20,959 bases of DNA from Penium margaritaceum (lineage: Eukaryota > Streptophyta > Zygnematophyceae > Desmidiales > Peniaceae), in NCBI GenBank assembly GCA_023375785.1, contig SZWC01008618.1, positions 7,470-28,428 of the forward strand, in the 5' to 3' direction. A program made the translations under genes and the position numbers. The notes below the pieces were generated by a model, which worked only from the letters and a program-made list of their open reading frames with translations, was not told the origin of the DNA and made no database searches. Positions 1 to 9,209 of the stretch are shown here, one piece after another. Every line of letters starts with the position of its first letter. The stretch's first letter is position 1.

Positions 1-62
1 ATATCTATATCTATATCTATATCTATATCTATATCTATATCTATATCTATATCTATATCTAT
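1..62. repeat. (ATATCT)n microsatellite, left edge of window
   Basis: About ten perfect copies of the hexamer ATATCT run from the first base of the window and stop at a degenerate unit near position 62. The array is cut by the window edge, so its full length is unknown. It is a simple sequence repeat with no coding content. Confidence 0.97.
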
Positions 63-720
63 GTGACGGCGAGATTCGACGCTACTGGAGTGTCATCCGG
101 TGGAGCGGACGCACCTTGAAGCGTATCCGTAGTTGGCTGGAGCCTCCTCTCCACGGCGACGTGATCAGCTGCATCGGCAGGCCTCCTCGTCGGTCGGGCT
201 GCCGGCTGTCACCGCCACCGCAGATGATGTCTGCATGCGTCAGGTGCTGGATCTGACCGTATCATTGCGTCTGCACTGTCATGCTCTCCCTAGGGTCCAT
301 GTATTGTGTTGCGTGGCACTGTTTGGCATCATGGACCATCGTAGGCATTGCCTGGGTTCAGGCAGCCATAGCTCTTTGCTGCTATTCTTCTAGCTGATTC
401 TGACCAAACGACTACGTTCACAGCGTTGGTATTTTGGTATGGTCGAGTTTTCAGGAAAAACAGACAAGGCCCGGTATTTGGGCTGTCGGCCATCTGGCAA
501 AGCTCACCGGGAAAACCATGCCTGCCAGAAAATGGGTAGACTTGGCGCATACCCACTGTCCTTGCAACTAAAGGAAGTTGTACCTCGTTTTTGCACAAAA
601 AGAATGGGAGTGCCACTTTGGCAGTGAAATACGTACGTCCACAAAATGCACATAATACTTCTGAGGGCCACTGTTTAAAACAAATACTGCAGACGTCCAC
701 TGTGCCAAAAACAATATGGG

Positions 721-813
721 GGCGCTTCAAGAAAAATGGGTATAACGTGAATTTGTTTCCAACAGTGGCTGCGGCATGCATGATTTGAGGCGCTTCGAGA
801 AAAGTGGGTGCAG
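721..813 (+). repeat. Two diverged ~68-bp direct repeat units
   Basis: GGCGCTTCAAGAAAAATGGG at 721 recurs as GGCGCTTCGAGAAAAGTGGG at 789, an offset of 68 bp. Both are followed by a short divergent tail. They belong to the wider GTGGGTA-type repeat cluster of 430-950. Confidence 0.6.
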
Positions 814-915
814 CATGCATCTTTTGTGTAAAGTGAGTACCGTGTAAGAAACGTGCAAGAAAATGGCCAAGAGAAAATTGAGTTGCCCAAACAGTGGGTA
901 TAGCGGAATCAGGCC
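799..915 (+). repeat. Left arm of imperfect inverted repeat
   Basis: The stretch contains AAAAGTGGGT, then TTTTGTGTAAAGTGAGTA, then AGTGGGTATAGCGGAATC. The reverse complement of 1985-2085 carries the same three blocks in the same order (AAAAGAGTGGGT, TTTTGTGTACAAAGTGGGTA, GGTGGGTATAAGGGAAT), with gaps between them. The arms would bracket about 1.07 kb of unrelated sequence, as in a foldback or MITE-like element. Identity is only moderate and was judged by eye. Confidence 0.4.
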
Positions 916-1879
916 GCAAGAAAATAGGTCGAGGACTATTTTCTGATTGGCTGGTTAGCTTAGTAACAAGTTCTACAGAGATTGGGGGGGGCTAAAACTT
1001 AGAGAGGTCTCCCATTGTTGCTCATTCTTCATTCCTCATCAGTTACTTCCAGTTTTCAGCTGCTTTCTTACACTAACACTAGCACGCGCATTTATGAGTA
1101 ACAAACCCAGATCACTCAGACTGTAGAGCAGCAGCAAGAGGGGGCAACAGACTAAGCAACTAGCGTGGAAGCCCAAACGCTACATCAACACCGCCACCGC
1201 CCCAACGTGCGCTCTAGTGTAGTTTCCATTTCATACCACTTGTGAGAATTCACGAACTGGACACATTTTGCACATAGTGGATTTATATGCGATCACATGT
1301 GGGTATTTGACCATTTGCATCAACTTGTGCTGTTTTTTTAGACGGTTTGAATAAGTTCAACCTCTTTCGGGACGTTTCCGCAAAACTACTAGAAACTATA
1401 CTGTTCTTTGATGCTGTTTGATGGACTTCTTGATGGGGATGTACTATGTTGATGTCACGTCACTGATGAAAGGCTTTTTGAGGTTCGAACAAACCCCCAA
1501 GTTATGGACACTATTCATGAAAGTAGACATTCACAACGTGTCATGGTTTGCTTACCTCAAGTGGATTTAAAATGAATATAAGAATTCTTCCTTGTTGTTT
1601 ATGCACTTTTACATATGCCCTCGACCATTTCAACACTTTTCATCAAAGCATACTTACTATTACGTTAAATCAACTTAAGCGTCAAATTTCACTCTATTAT
1701 TTTGCTCAAATTGTTTTTAGTGGTAACTAAGAATGTTTTTCTTGGTAGAACATTCATCACTTGGGTTCCATTAAGCATGACAGATGTAACATGCACAACT
1801 TTGAATGATCCACTTTGATCAAAGCTATAAATACACTTCAGAGATGATTTAGAAGAGGATTTATTGTAAAACTTTTGTT

Positions 1880-1915
1880 CAAAAACACCTGATCTTATTT
1901 TTTCAGGTGCTTTTG
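1880..1915. other. 13-bp-arm hairpin
   Basis: CAAAAACACCTGA at 1880-1892 and TCAGGTGCTTTTG at 1903-1915 are reverse complements apart from one mismatch, separated by a 10-base T-rich loop. The function is unknown. It lies downstream of a TATA-like string but no gene is attached to it. Confidence 0.6.
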
Positions 1916-1984
1916 TGGTAGGCTTACGAGGAAAGGGAGTAGCTCTGGGGTAGAATAGGAATTACAAAGCTCTGTTCTGAAAAT

Positions 1985-2085
1985 TCGGACTTATTCCCTT
2001 ATACCCACCTTCTGAGCGTCAATACTCCCAAATACCCACTTTGTACACAAAACGACCACAATACCCACTCTTTTCAACTCGTGAC
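1985..2085 (-). repeat. Right arm of imperfect inverted repeat
   Basis: Partner of 799-915 on the opposite strand. Three TACCCAC-containing blocks here match, in reverse complement, the three GTGGGT blocks of the left arm. The right arm ends about 100 bp before element 1 begins. Confidence 0.4.
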
Positions 2086-2189
2086 CGCATTGTCCACAAA
2101 ACGTGAATAGCGAGTAACCGTGATTGAAGTATCCACTTCTAAAGAATGATGACTACAATACCGGTTTTACATACATGTTCTAGGAAAGG

Positions 2190-2902
2190 TCTAACGGGTC
2201 GAGTCTCCAGCTCCTGCTCTGAAGTTCATCGTCGGAGTTTACACAATGACGTTCTCAGTTCGCGTCAGGGGTTTACCCCCTTCGCAGGACTGAGGGGCAA
2301 TCTTCATCAACAACCCAGAGCAGCGAGACTCAAATATTTTGAGTCTTCAGAGGCCCATTTCCGTTTTCAACCTTACGCCTGGTTTTGGGACCCAAACCGG
2401 GGGTTTTTCTCTCAAACTCGTGTGTTTGCACGAGTTATTTCATTTACTTTATGTCGAAGTTTGTTGCAAACGAACGTCGTTTTACTTTATTACCTTCTAG
2501 TGCAAAAACTTCGCGTGCGAGGCACGCTGGCAATTTCACGCCAGATCCTCTCGCCTCTCGTCCCTCGTCCCCCTCCCTCGTCCCCCTCCCTTGTCCTCGC
2601 TCGCTCGCTTGCGAGGAGGGCGAGCGGGGGCGAGGGCACGGGGCCACGAAGCCTTGCCCTTGAGGCCCTCGTGGGCCCTCGACCGCCGATCGGGCTGAGG
2701 CCGCGATCAGCGGCTGGCGGCTCGCCGGCCGGTGGCCGGCCGGACGCTTGGCCGGCCGCCGGCCGTCCAGCCGGCCGGCATCGAGCTGGCCGGCGGCCAG
2801 CGAAATGCTGGATGTCGGCCAACCCTCGCTGATGCGAGGGGTGGTGCGCAACCACCCCTCACTTCAGCGAGGAGGGAGGTTCAAACCGGCCCTCCCGCTA
2901 CA
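2190..2902 (-). repeat. 3' LTR of element 1 (713 bp)
   Basis: Homologous along its length to 10085-10682 plus 17522-17601 and, in reverse orientation, to 18245-18943. In element sense it starts TGTAGCGGGAGGG and should end in GTTACA; here the last dinucleotide CA is mutated (plus strand TCTAAC instead of TGTAAC). It holds the GGCCGGC-rich block (about 2690-2815), the 22-bp-arm hairpin at 2824-2872 and the eroded palindrome at 2325-2347. The shared TATTTTG/ACGAGTT part near 2400-2480 is probably the promoter half of the LTR, but no clear TATA box is seen. Confidence 0.88.
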
Positions 2903-2914
2903 TTCCTCCCCACT
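2903..2914 (-). other. Polypurine tract of element 1
   Basis: On the minus strand the bases immediately before the 3' LTR read AGTGGGGAGGAA and then the LTR start TGTAG. A purine run abutting the 3' LTR is the plus-strand primer site of LTR retrotransposons. Confidence 0.8.
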
Positions 2915-3214
2915 TGTTATGAACCGTCTCGGTTCATGAACAACAAGCAGGATTGTCAGTTAGTGACTCATCAACATTGTGAAAGAACATTAATCATTTC
3001 AATCACCAGCTAGACATGAACACGTGCATACTACTTGGACCTAAGCTGCAATGTGTAGGTAAGCACAGCTTGCGGCCTCCACCCATTAGGTTGGAGCATC
3101 CGCGCGACAACCATGTTGGACGTCCCGAACCTCCTATGGCCGCTGTCCATGAATGCTGCCCTGTGGGAATGTTGTTCACTTTTTCCGCGTTCAGGTGGTA
3201 CCTCCTGCCACGCG
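2915..3214 (-). other. 3' untranslated region of element 1
   Basis: About 300 bp between the chromodomain stop and the polypurine tract with no coding potential. It contains an exact 8-bp-arm palindrome, ATGAACCG (2919-2926) and CGGTTCAT (2930-2937), with a 3-nt loop only a few bases from the polypurine tract. Confidence 0.6.
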
Positions 3215-3511
3215 TCAATTTGTGCGAGCTACAAGCTCCCTCCAGTACTCGTTGACCACCCCTGTGGAAAACCGAGGTTCGGGCTTCCATGAATTATGTT
3301 CGGGTCCAAAACCGGCCCAATGAACAAGGTACTCCCTAAGAACGCGCGACCAAAGAGTATGCTCTTGGTGCTGGAGTAGGTGAAGGACCTCGTATTGGCC
3401 CTCGGCAACAAGGACTGCTGGTGGTGGCTGAACGGTTCTATCTACCGTGTATGGAGCCAGCAAGTTCACATGAAACACGTCATGTATCTTCATACTCGGC
3501 GGCAGGAGCAA
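3215..3511 (-). pseudogene. Chromodomain at Pol C terminus (chromovirus hallmark)
   Basis: Begins with the linker MKIHDVFHVNLLAPY, a signature between integrase and chromodomain in plant chromoviruses, and then YEVLHLLQHQEHTL, YLVHWAGFGPEHNSWKPE and VVNEYWREL, the three-strand plus helix pattern of a chromodomain. In this family the domain is thought to guide integration to chromatin carrying particular histone marks. The aromatic positions (Y, W, W) are present. It ends at a stop at 3215; this piece is itself unbroken. Confidence 0.9.
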
Positions 3512-3569
3512 TCAGTTCGCCACTTGCCCGATGAGTGCCACAATTTGAAACAGCCCAATCCACTTCGTT

Positions 3570-4700
3570 GGAAGTTTTCTTGCCCCTGGCGACTTCAGCC
3601 GAAGGTTTTTAGAGCTAAGCATCACTTTGTCACCGATGTCAAATGAGACCTCACGGTGACCTTTGTCGGCATATGCCTTTTGCCGCTACCGAGCTGCTTG
3701 AAGGTGACCCTTCGCCTCCTGTAACAAGGAGTCGATGCGCTCGGTAAAGGCTTGAGCGGAAGGAACCTGCCATTCTGTACTCCCACTCTTCACCAAATGA
3801 AGAAGGTACCACTGGATGTCGACCACTGTTCAGCACGAACGGTGTGAACTGTGTGGACTCGTTCACCGAGTTGTTCACCATAAACTCTACTATAGATTCG
3901 TCCCGATCATGCACGGCAGGGTCCACGTACATGCGGAGCATCTGCTCTAGAGTGCGATTCATGCCCTCTATTTGTCCGTCAGTTTGAGGGTGAAATGATT
4001 TCAAAATTTGCGACTCACTGCCAAAGTACTCGTGCATCTTTTGCCGGAACATACTAGTAAAATTTTTATCTTGATCGGAGAAAATGCGCAACGGCAAGCC
4101 GTGGTACTTCACGATACCCTCAAAGAAGAGACAAGCGGTCTCCTCTACATTCACGTCAGTGGTTGTAGGAATGAAGCATGTCATCTTTGTCAAAAGATCC
4201 ACAACTACTAGTATTGCATCGTGGCCACGGGCCGTGTTCGGAAGACCAGTAATGAAGTCCACGCGGACGCACTCCCATGGATTCCCAGGAATGGGAAGCT
4301 GTTGGAGGAGTCCAGCAGGCTTCTTGTTTCTAGCCTTATTCCGAAGACATGGGTCGCATGTCATGCAATACTTACAGACATCGACACTCCATCTTGGCCA
4401 CCAATAGTGGTCCGAGAGTGCCTGTCCAGTCTTTCGAGGTCCCACATGACCTGCCACCTGTGGGTCGTGGAACTGGGAGATAATCTTTGCTCGAAGGTTT
4501 CCCAAGTTTGGCACAACAATTTGTTCTCCATGCCAGAAGATCCCTGCGGCCTCCACCAAGCCGTACTTGTCCAGATTTCAAGAGTCTTGAAACCAAGAAT
4601 CCACACAGTATCCCATCCGGATTCTGTTTACAAAACCGTTGTAATTGATAATCTCTCATGATGGTTGCCGCAGAGGTGCAAGGAGGTGTGGTGATTGTAC
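3570..4700 (-). pseudogene. Integrase of element 1 (HHCC and D-D-E intact)
   Basis: The largest unbroken piece of pol: 302 codons from 4559 to 3651. The HHCC zinc domain reads H-x7-H (HDPQVAGH) and C-x2-C (CDPC, preceded by CKYC). The catalytic core has D in VRVDFITGLP, D in IFSDQDKNF and E in QTDGQIEGMNRTLEQMLR, with the usual FHPQTDGQ context. Near 3795 the frame shifts; the continuation (AQAFTERIDSLLQEAKGH, then a TAG at plus 3686-3688, then FDIGDKVMLSSKNL) is the GPY/F-like linker to the chromodomain. Integrase inserts the DNA copy into the host chromosome. Confidence 0.95.
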
Positions 4701-4739
4701 TGTTGCTGTTGCAATGGCCATAAAACACCCACCAACCTC

Positions 4740-5268
4740 GGTGGTTGCTTTAATTTTCACACGCTGTCGGCTTAGTGGATCGGCCACATTGATGCGTCCT
4801 GGCCGAAATTACCATGTAAACGAGAATCGGCTTAGGTTTTGGCTCCAACGCGCCTATCATCTTGACAAGTTTGGTTGCGTTTGGAAAAACATCAATGGAT
4901 TATGATCGGTCACGACCGTCACACCCCTTTCAGCACCCTTGAGGTAGCAACGCCACATCTTGAAAGCATGAACTACCACAAGGAGCTCTTGATCCCCAGT
5001 CGTCTACCACGTTTCTGCGGGGACGAGCTTCCGGCTCTCATACGCAACTGGGTGACTATTCTGCATAAGGACGTCTCCGAGTCCTACTACTGACGCATCA
5101 CATCGAACCTCCCACAGTTGCGATGGATCCGGAAGAGCTAGGACGGGCGCCGTGGATAGAAGCTCTTTGACTTTGAGAAAAGCGTTCTCGCAATCAGGTG
5201 TCCATTCACGTCCTTTTGCATGAGCCTCGTTAGCGATGCTACCAAGGTTGAATACCTTGCAAAAAACA
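4740..5268 (-). pseudogene. RNase H domain of element 1
   Basis: Follows RT directly. The frame 5200-5004 has LALPDPSQLWEVRCDASVVGLG and HPVAYESRKLVPAE, the D-A-S start of the Ty3/gypsy RNase H. After a frameshift near 5000 another frame reads DQELLVVVHAFKMWRCYLKG and VTVVTDHNPLM, containing the TDH motif, and later NVADPLSRQRV, the usual end of the domain. The activity removes the RNA template. At least two frame breaks lie inside it. Confidence 0.9.
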
Positions 5269-6313
5269 TCAAAAGTAGTTTGCAAGGCCGAGGAAAGACC
5301 GAATCTGCCCAACATTTTCGGGGCGTGGCCATTCCACAACAGCTTGGACCTTTCGTGGGTCGACACGGATGCCGTCCTTGCCGACGATGTGTCCAAGGTA
5401 TTCGAGATCATCTTGTGCAAACTTGCACTTGCTCACTTTTGCATAGAACTTTTGATCCCAAAGGATTGCGAGAACTTCGCACAGATGTTCTATGTGCTCT
5501 TCCATTTATTTGGAGTAAACCAGGATGTCGTCTAGGTAAACAAAGACAAACAGTTTGAGTTATTTGGCAAAAGTTTGGTTCATTTGTCCTTGGAAGGTTG
5601 CCAGGGCATTTGTAAGCCCAAAACATAACACTCGGAACTGATAGTGTCCCATGTGTACTCGAAACGCAGTTTTGGGCACATCATCTTCCGTGATGCGGAT
5701 TTGATGGTACCCTTGAGACAAATCCAAGGACAAAATTTCCTTTGTGCTTTGGATTTGGTAAAAAAAGGTCCTCAATCTGCAGTAAGGGAAATCGGTTTTT
5801 CACCGTCAACTTGTTCAACGCCAGGTAATCCGCGCACATGTGCAAACCACCGTCCTTTTTATTCACAAAAAGGATTGGCGCACCGTACGGCAAGCTACTG
5901 GGCTCGATCCACCCTTTTGCAAGGTAATCTTTGATTTGGCATTTGGCCTCTTGCCTTTCTGCTAGACTAAGGCGATACATGGGTCTGAACTGAGGAGTCG
6001 CCTCCGGTTGCAGCGGAATCGTGCGGCCCATGTGTCTTTCTGGTGGAAGCCCAACCGGTGGGTATTGGAAAACATCCGAGAACCCCGCCGATAGAGATTT
6101 TATCTCTTGTGGCGTGTCTTCCTTCACATCGTCCTCCACTTTCTGCAACTGAGCCAAGAAGTATCGACAACCTTGTCGAATGCGTCTCTTGACCTGCATT
6201 GCAGACAAGGTGGCATGGACTTTGAGTCGAGTTGGTGATAATTCCGTACTCAGAATCAACGTTAAACGACGTTGTCCTTTTTGGAGGATCAAAGGCTTTG
6301 ATTCAAAGCACAT
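5269..6313 (-). pseudogene. Reverse transcriptase of element 1, two frame breaks
   Basis: Ty3/gypsy RT in three pieces. First (6313-5767): [34 protein letters not shown] and [19 protein letters not shown]. At an A7 run (plus 5760-5766) one extra base shifts the frame. Second (5759-5560): [14 protein letters not shown], with the first catalytic Asp, then [22 protein letters not shown]. Third: YLDD (plus 5527-5538), intact but flanked by two TAA codons, and then KFYAKVSKCKFAQDDLEYLGH and WPRPENVGQIRSFLGLANYF. All catalytic motifs survive, so inactivation is by frame damage only. The enzyme copies element RNA to DNA in the virus-like particle. Confidence 0.95.
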
Positions 6314-6334
6314 TAGAGCCTTGTTGTCACGGAG

Positions 6335-6652
6335 CTAGGGATCGCCTCGCACCACATCAAACAGGTCAAGGAGGTTGAGTACCTTCAACGTGACACTTTG
6401 TGTGTACCCTTGAATACAAGTTTTCGCTTTACAAGTACCAATCACGAGTACCGTACGGTTGTCACCAATAATAACTGCGCCATTCGATGGCTCGTACTTC
6501 AATCCAACCTGTCGGGTACAGCCAAGGCTAACAAAAGAGTCGTCTCCTCTAGTGTCAGCAAGTACGTTCTCGGGAGCACCAGCTAGGTGTCCTTTGAACT
6601 GCATCGTCATGTTGCCTCCACTCATCAGAGTGAACAGACTTGATGACGGCAA
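6335..6652 (-). pseudogene. Aspartic protease of element 1, active site mutated
   Basis: Retropepsin-type fold suggested by FKGHLAGAPENVLADTRGDDSFVSLG followed by a region with VIIGDNRTVLVIGTCKA. The expected active-site triad D-T/S-G reads D-T-R-G: AGA stands where GGA would give DTG, a single G-to-A change. The frame runs in phase into the RT module past a TAG (plus-strand CTA 6335-6337). The enzyme would cleave Gag-Pol; here it should be dead both from the active-site change and from the surrounding breaks. Confidence 0.78.
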
Positions 6653-6664
6653 GCCGAGTTTGTG

Positions 6665-7054
6665 ATAAACACGGAATCTCTACGACGGCCGTTGCAACTC
6701 CCATGATTCACCCACTCGAGTCCACATCTTGTGAGCACGTGTGAATTCGGCTAGCACCTTCCAATCTTTAAATTTGACTGGGTCAAAATCGTTGACTAAA
6801 GGTACTACGAATGCAAATGAACTCATTGCTTTGAGGGCGTTTGCTTCAATCACTACGTCACACAACTCTTGCAAAGTGGTTGGTGTCACCACCACTAAGC
6901 AGGTACGATCATGCATCTCGTCTAGAGATGCAAGATTTAGTCGGCAATGTCGGTCTGCAAGTGTAGAATGCGGTTCAACAAGAGGAGAGAAAACAACAAA
7001 GAAATTTGAACTCGTCAAAAACTCAAATTGTTTAACATCCTTATCTGAAAACAT
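6665..7054 (-). pseudogene. Gag-Pol linker region of element 1
   Basis: 124 open codons on the minus strand (7054-6680) with no catalytic motif. It lies between the nucleocapsid and the protease. The frame is rich in hydrophobic and acidic residues and ends in a region containing FKDWKVLAEFTRAHKMW. I do not recognise a domain; position suggests a spacer or an N-terminal extension of the protease. Confidence 0.5.
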
Positions 7055-7284
7055 GAACCCACACTCATGATCCAGTTTTACCCCTGAGTGGTCCCCACTA
7101 ACGTCACTCAGCGGTGGGGAAAACCCACCCCACGGCCCTATCCGTTACCACGGCCGGGCCCATTGCCGCGACCAGGACCCTGTCCACAGCCCTGTCCGTG
7201 GCCTCCTGCTGTACCATCCCCACGAGGTGCTACTGTTGCAGCTAACGCCGCGGCCTCTTGTCCACCACCAGCAGCTTGAGGGCA

Positions 7285-7512
7285 CTAAGCCCTAAAGTGG
7301 CCCGGTTGCATGCAGTTGTGGCAGAGCCCTTTGCGAAAGGATGCGTTGCGACGCGCACGCACCGCCTGCAGCTCGTCATTCTCGCGGCTATGCTTGTTGT
7401 TGGGACCCTTGTATCCACCAGCCTTGTTGGCTGGAGGGTTTGCAGGCTGCTTGTCCTTGGCCTCGCCTCGCTGTCCAGCTGACCCACCAGCTCCTACAGT
7501 GTCCATGCGCAT
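7285..7512 (-). pseudogene. Gag nucleocapsid: CCHC zinc knuckle broken by a stop
   Basis: The frame contains a lysine/asparagine-rich stretch and then CHNCMQPGHFRA followed by TAG and a Cys codon. This is a C-x2-C-x4-H-x4-C zinc knuckle whose residue just before the last Cys has become an amber codon (plus-strand CTA at 7285-7287); CAG is the simplest ancestor. Zinc knuckles bind genomic RNA during packaging. Downstream, 7088-7280 encodes a Gly/Pro/Arg-rich tail (GQGPGRGNGPGRGNG-like) in the same frame. Confidence 0.88.
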
Positions 7513-7699
7513 GTCGCGGCCTTGCTATGCATGCGGGTTCGGTCGTGCATCAGAGTAGTGCTTCGGGTTCACGGAATACACTTCACTCATGTAGTCGTGC
7601 AACGCCCTCCAGCTTGTCCAAGCTTGGCCGGTGGCTGTCGTGGTGGTCTTATCCTTCAGCTTCTAGCTGGCGAGACCATCACACAAGTACTCTAGCAGC

Positions 7700-8350
7700 A
7701 TGCACTCCGGGTACTTGAAGGTCTGAGTCCCATCGCCCTCGGTGAAGCTTTCGGCTTCCTCCACGAGTGCGGCGAGCTCGCTCAAGTAGGATTCGAGCGA
7801 GCTGCCAAGCTTCCTAAAGTCCTTGACCTTTTGGAAGGCGCGCTCGCCTCCTCACGTTGGGTGCACTTCTTGCGCATGGTCGCACAGAAGGTCTCCCACC
7901 GCATGGGCTGCCACTCAAGGTGCGGCTGTTGCGCAGTCCACTCCTTGACCACATACTTGAAGAGTTTGTCTCCAAGCCGCATCGTGGCAAGGTTGCCCCA
8001 CTGGCTGAGTGGAGACTTGTGGACACGTAGAACGTGCTCCATGCGATTCAACCAGTCGGTCAACTTCACGCCCTTTCGGAAGATCTCCACACTGTGGAGG
8101 AAGGACGTGTTCATGACCGACCCCGAAGTCGTCGAGGTAGGCAAGTCCTCGCTGCCACCGGCAGTGGCATCCGCAGCTCCGACACGTTGCGCTTGCTGCT
8201 GTATCCGCACCTGGGGCACGCTCTGTAACGCCTTGTCAAGGTCATTGCATCGGCGGCTTGCCTCATGGGCGGCCAGGTACTGTAGCTGGCAATCACGGTC
8301 GAGGTCCGTGATGCTCTGCCCGACGTGGGCTAGCAGGTTGGCGAACGCGA
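7700..8350 (-). pseudogene. Gag core (retrotransposon capsid domain) of element 1
   Basis: The minus-strand frame at 8219-7782 carries a retrotransposon Gag core: VEIFRKGVKLTDWLNRMEHVL, then WGNLATMRLGDKLFKYVV, then RWETFCATMRKKCTQREE, the typical helical capsid pattern of Ty3/gypsy Gag proteins. The first block is nearly identical to the C-terminal end of the element 3 gag at 20860-20958. Near 7840 the reading shifts by one frame and continues as FQKVKDFRKLGSSLESYLSE, ending in the TAG at 7663-7665. It forms the capsid and packages element RNA in intact relatives. The fragment is non-functional. Confidence 0.85.
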
Positions 8351-8798
8351 ACTTGAGCTCTCATGTCGTGAGAGCATTGGCGATAGCCTCCAGGGCCTCA
8401 TGTTGTCTGTGCATCCTTACCCACTACAAGAGGGTACGGTTCGCGTACACGCCTCCAAGGAGTCCCATCTTTTAGAGGAGACAGTCGTCGGCGATGATGC
8501 TCGAGTGGGCGCTGCCTTGCCCCATTCCAGCCGCATCGTAGGAAGGGGGTTCCGCCATTTCTCCGAGTGGTGCCGTATCTTCACCATCGGTGGTGATCCT
8601 GAGTCAGCCTGCCGCCTCAACACCAAACTCCGCGAGCCTACGACGATCATCGCGAATTGCCTTCACGGAATTGTCGTCCGGCTCATCCCCACGGGAACTT
8701 CCTGTGTGACCGCTTTAAGCGCCCTTGCTGCTCTCGGCAGTCTCGCTGCCATCGGCAGCTTCAGGCGATGCGGCGGGCGTCTTATCGTTCTCGAGCAA

Positions 8799-9209
8799 TC
8801 AGCTTGAGTTTGCCGCACGACCATCACGATGGTCGCAATCCTCATCGCCTTCACCATCGTCAACGTCGTGCTCTTCGTCAAGGTCCCCCTCTAGGAGATC
8901 CTCCTCCATCGGGTCGTCCGTCGCGTGGGGGTCGCCCACGTGCGCGTCGACGTGCTCGTCGAGCACTTTTTCAGCCTTCGCACGCTTCTTGGTGTCGCCG
9001 AGGTTGGCGTCAGTTGCCTTAGGCGGTACGGTGGCCTTAGGCGGTACGGTTTCCTTAGGCAGTATGGTTGCCTTAGGCAGTACGGTTGCTTTTGGGTTGG
9101 CAACCGTGCTCGTGGCGGCGGCTCCCAATATTTGGAGTCCGCCGAGAGCTCGTGGTGAGGCCGTCCCCACCTTGCCCTTGTTGGTCTTGGACGATCTGAC
9201 ACTTACCAT
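8799..9209 (-). pseudogene. Gag N-terminal part (element 1)
   Basis: 136 codons from ATG at 9209 to TGA at 8799. The sequence is closely related to the first 133 codons of the gag at 19808: shared blocks include TNKGKV, RALGGLQ, STVANPKATV, ATDANLGD and an acidic tail HDVD/DEDRDH-type. Residues about 37-67 are five copies of a PKATVP-like hexapeptide. The frame reads straight on past the TGA (LLEN-KTPAASPEAADG), so the stop is a secondary mutation. A TAA follows near 8718 where element 3 has GAA. No catalytic role is expected; this is the variable N-terminal part of the capsid precursor. Confidence 0.75.
9014..9097 (-). repeat. 18-bp minisatellite in gag (about 5 units)
   Basis: Tandem 18-bp units encode PKATVL, PKATIL, PKETVP, PKATVP and PKATDA in the gag frame. 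Element 3 has only three units at the matching place (about 19919-19975), so copy number has changed since the two copies separated. Confidence 0.8.

Larger units (their letters stand above)
63..2189. other. Gene-free flank of element 1 with diverged repeats
   Basis: No reading frame here resembles a known protein; the longest (329-919 on the minus strand, 196 codons) lies in repeat-rich sequence and has no recognisable domain. From about 430 to 950 and again from 1985 to 2090 the sequence contains many diverged copies of a short motif (GTGGGTA or its complement TACCCAC) next to A-rich runs. The interior 1000-1950 is AT-rich, with a TATA-like string (CTATAAATAC, near 1826-1835) and a small hairpin at 1880-1915. 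I see no gene downstream of that TATA-like string. The region is best read as old, degraded transposon or intergenic DNA. Confidence 0.6.
3215..9209 (-). pseudogene. gag-pol polyprotein of element 1, decayed
   Basis: Spans the whole coding region of the chromovirus on the minus strand, from a Gag start at 9209 to the chromodomain stop at 3215. The frame is broken by several indels (for example near 7840, at the A-run 5760-5766 and near 3795) and by nonsense codons. Five TAG codons sit inside otherwise continuous homologous frame: complement of 7663-7665, 7525-7527, 7285-7287, 6335-6337 and 3686-3688. TAA codons flank the YLDD motif. Domains are listed separately. The intact family protein would be one long Gag-Pol or two overlapping frames; which of these cannot be told because of the damage. 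Confidence 0.9.

Noticed and set aside
1826..1835. TATA-like CTATAAATAC as a host promoter
   Set aside because: No open frame or splice pattern follows it before element 1 begins, so nothing supports a transcribed gene.
2444..2855. Overlapping open frames on both strands within the LTR of element 1
   Set aside because: The GC-rich LTR is stop-poor in several frames at once; the matching LTRs do not preserve these frames.
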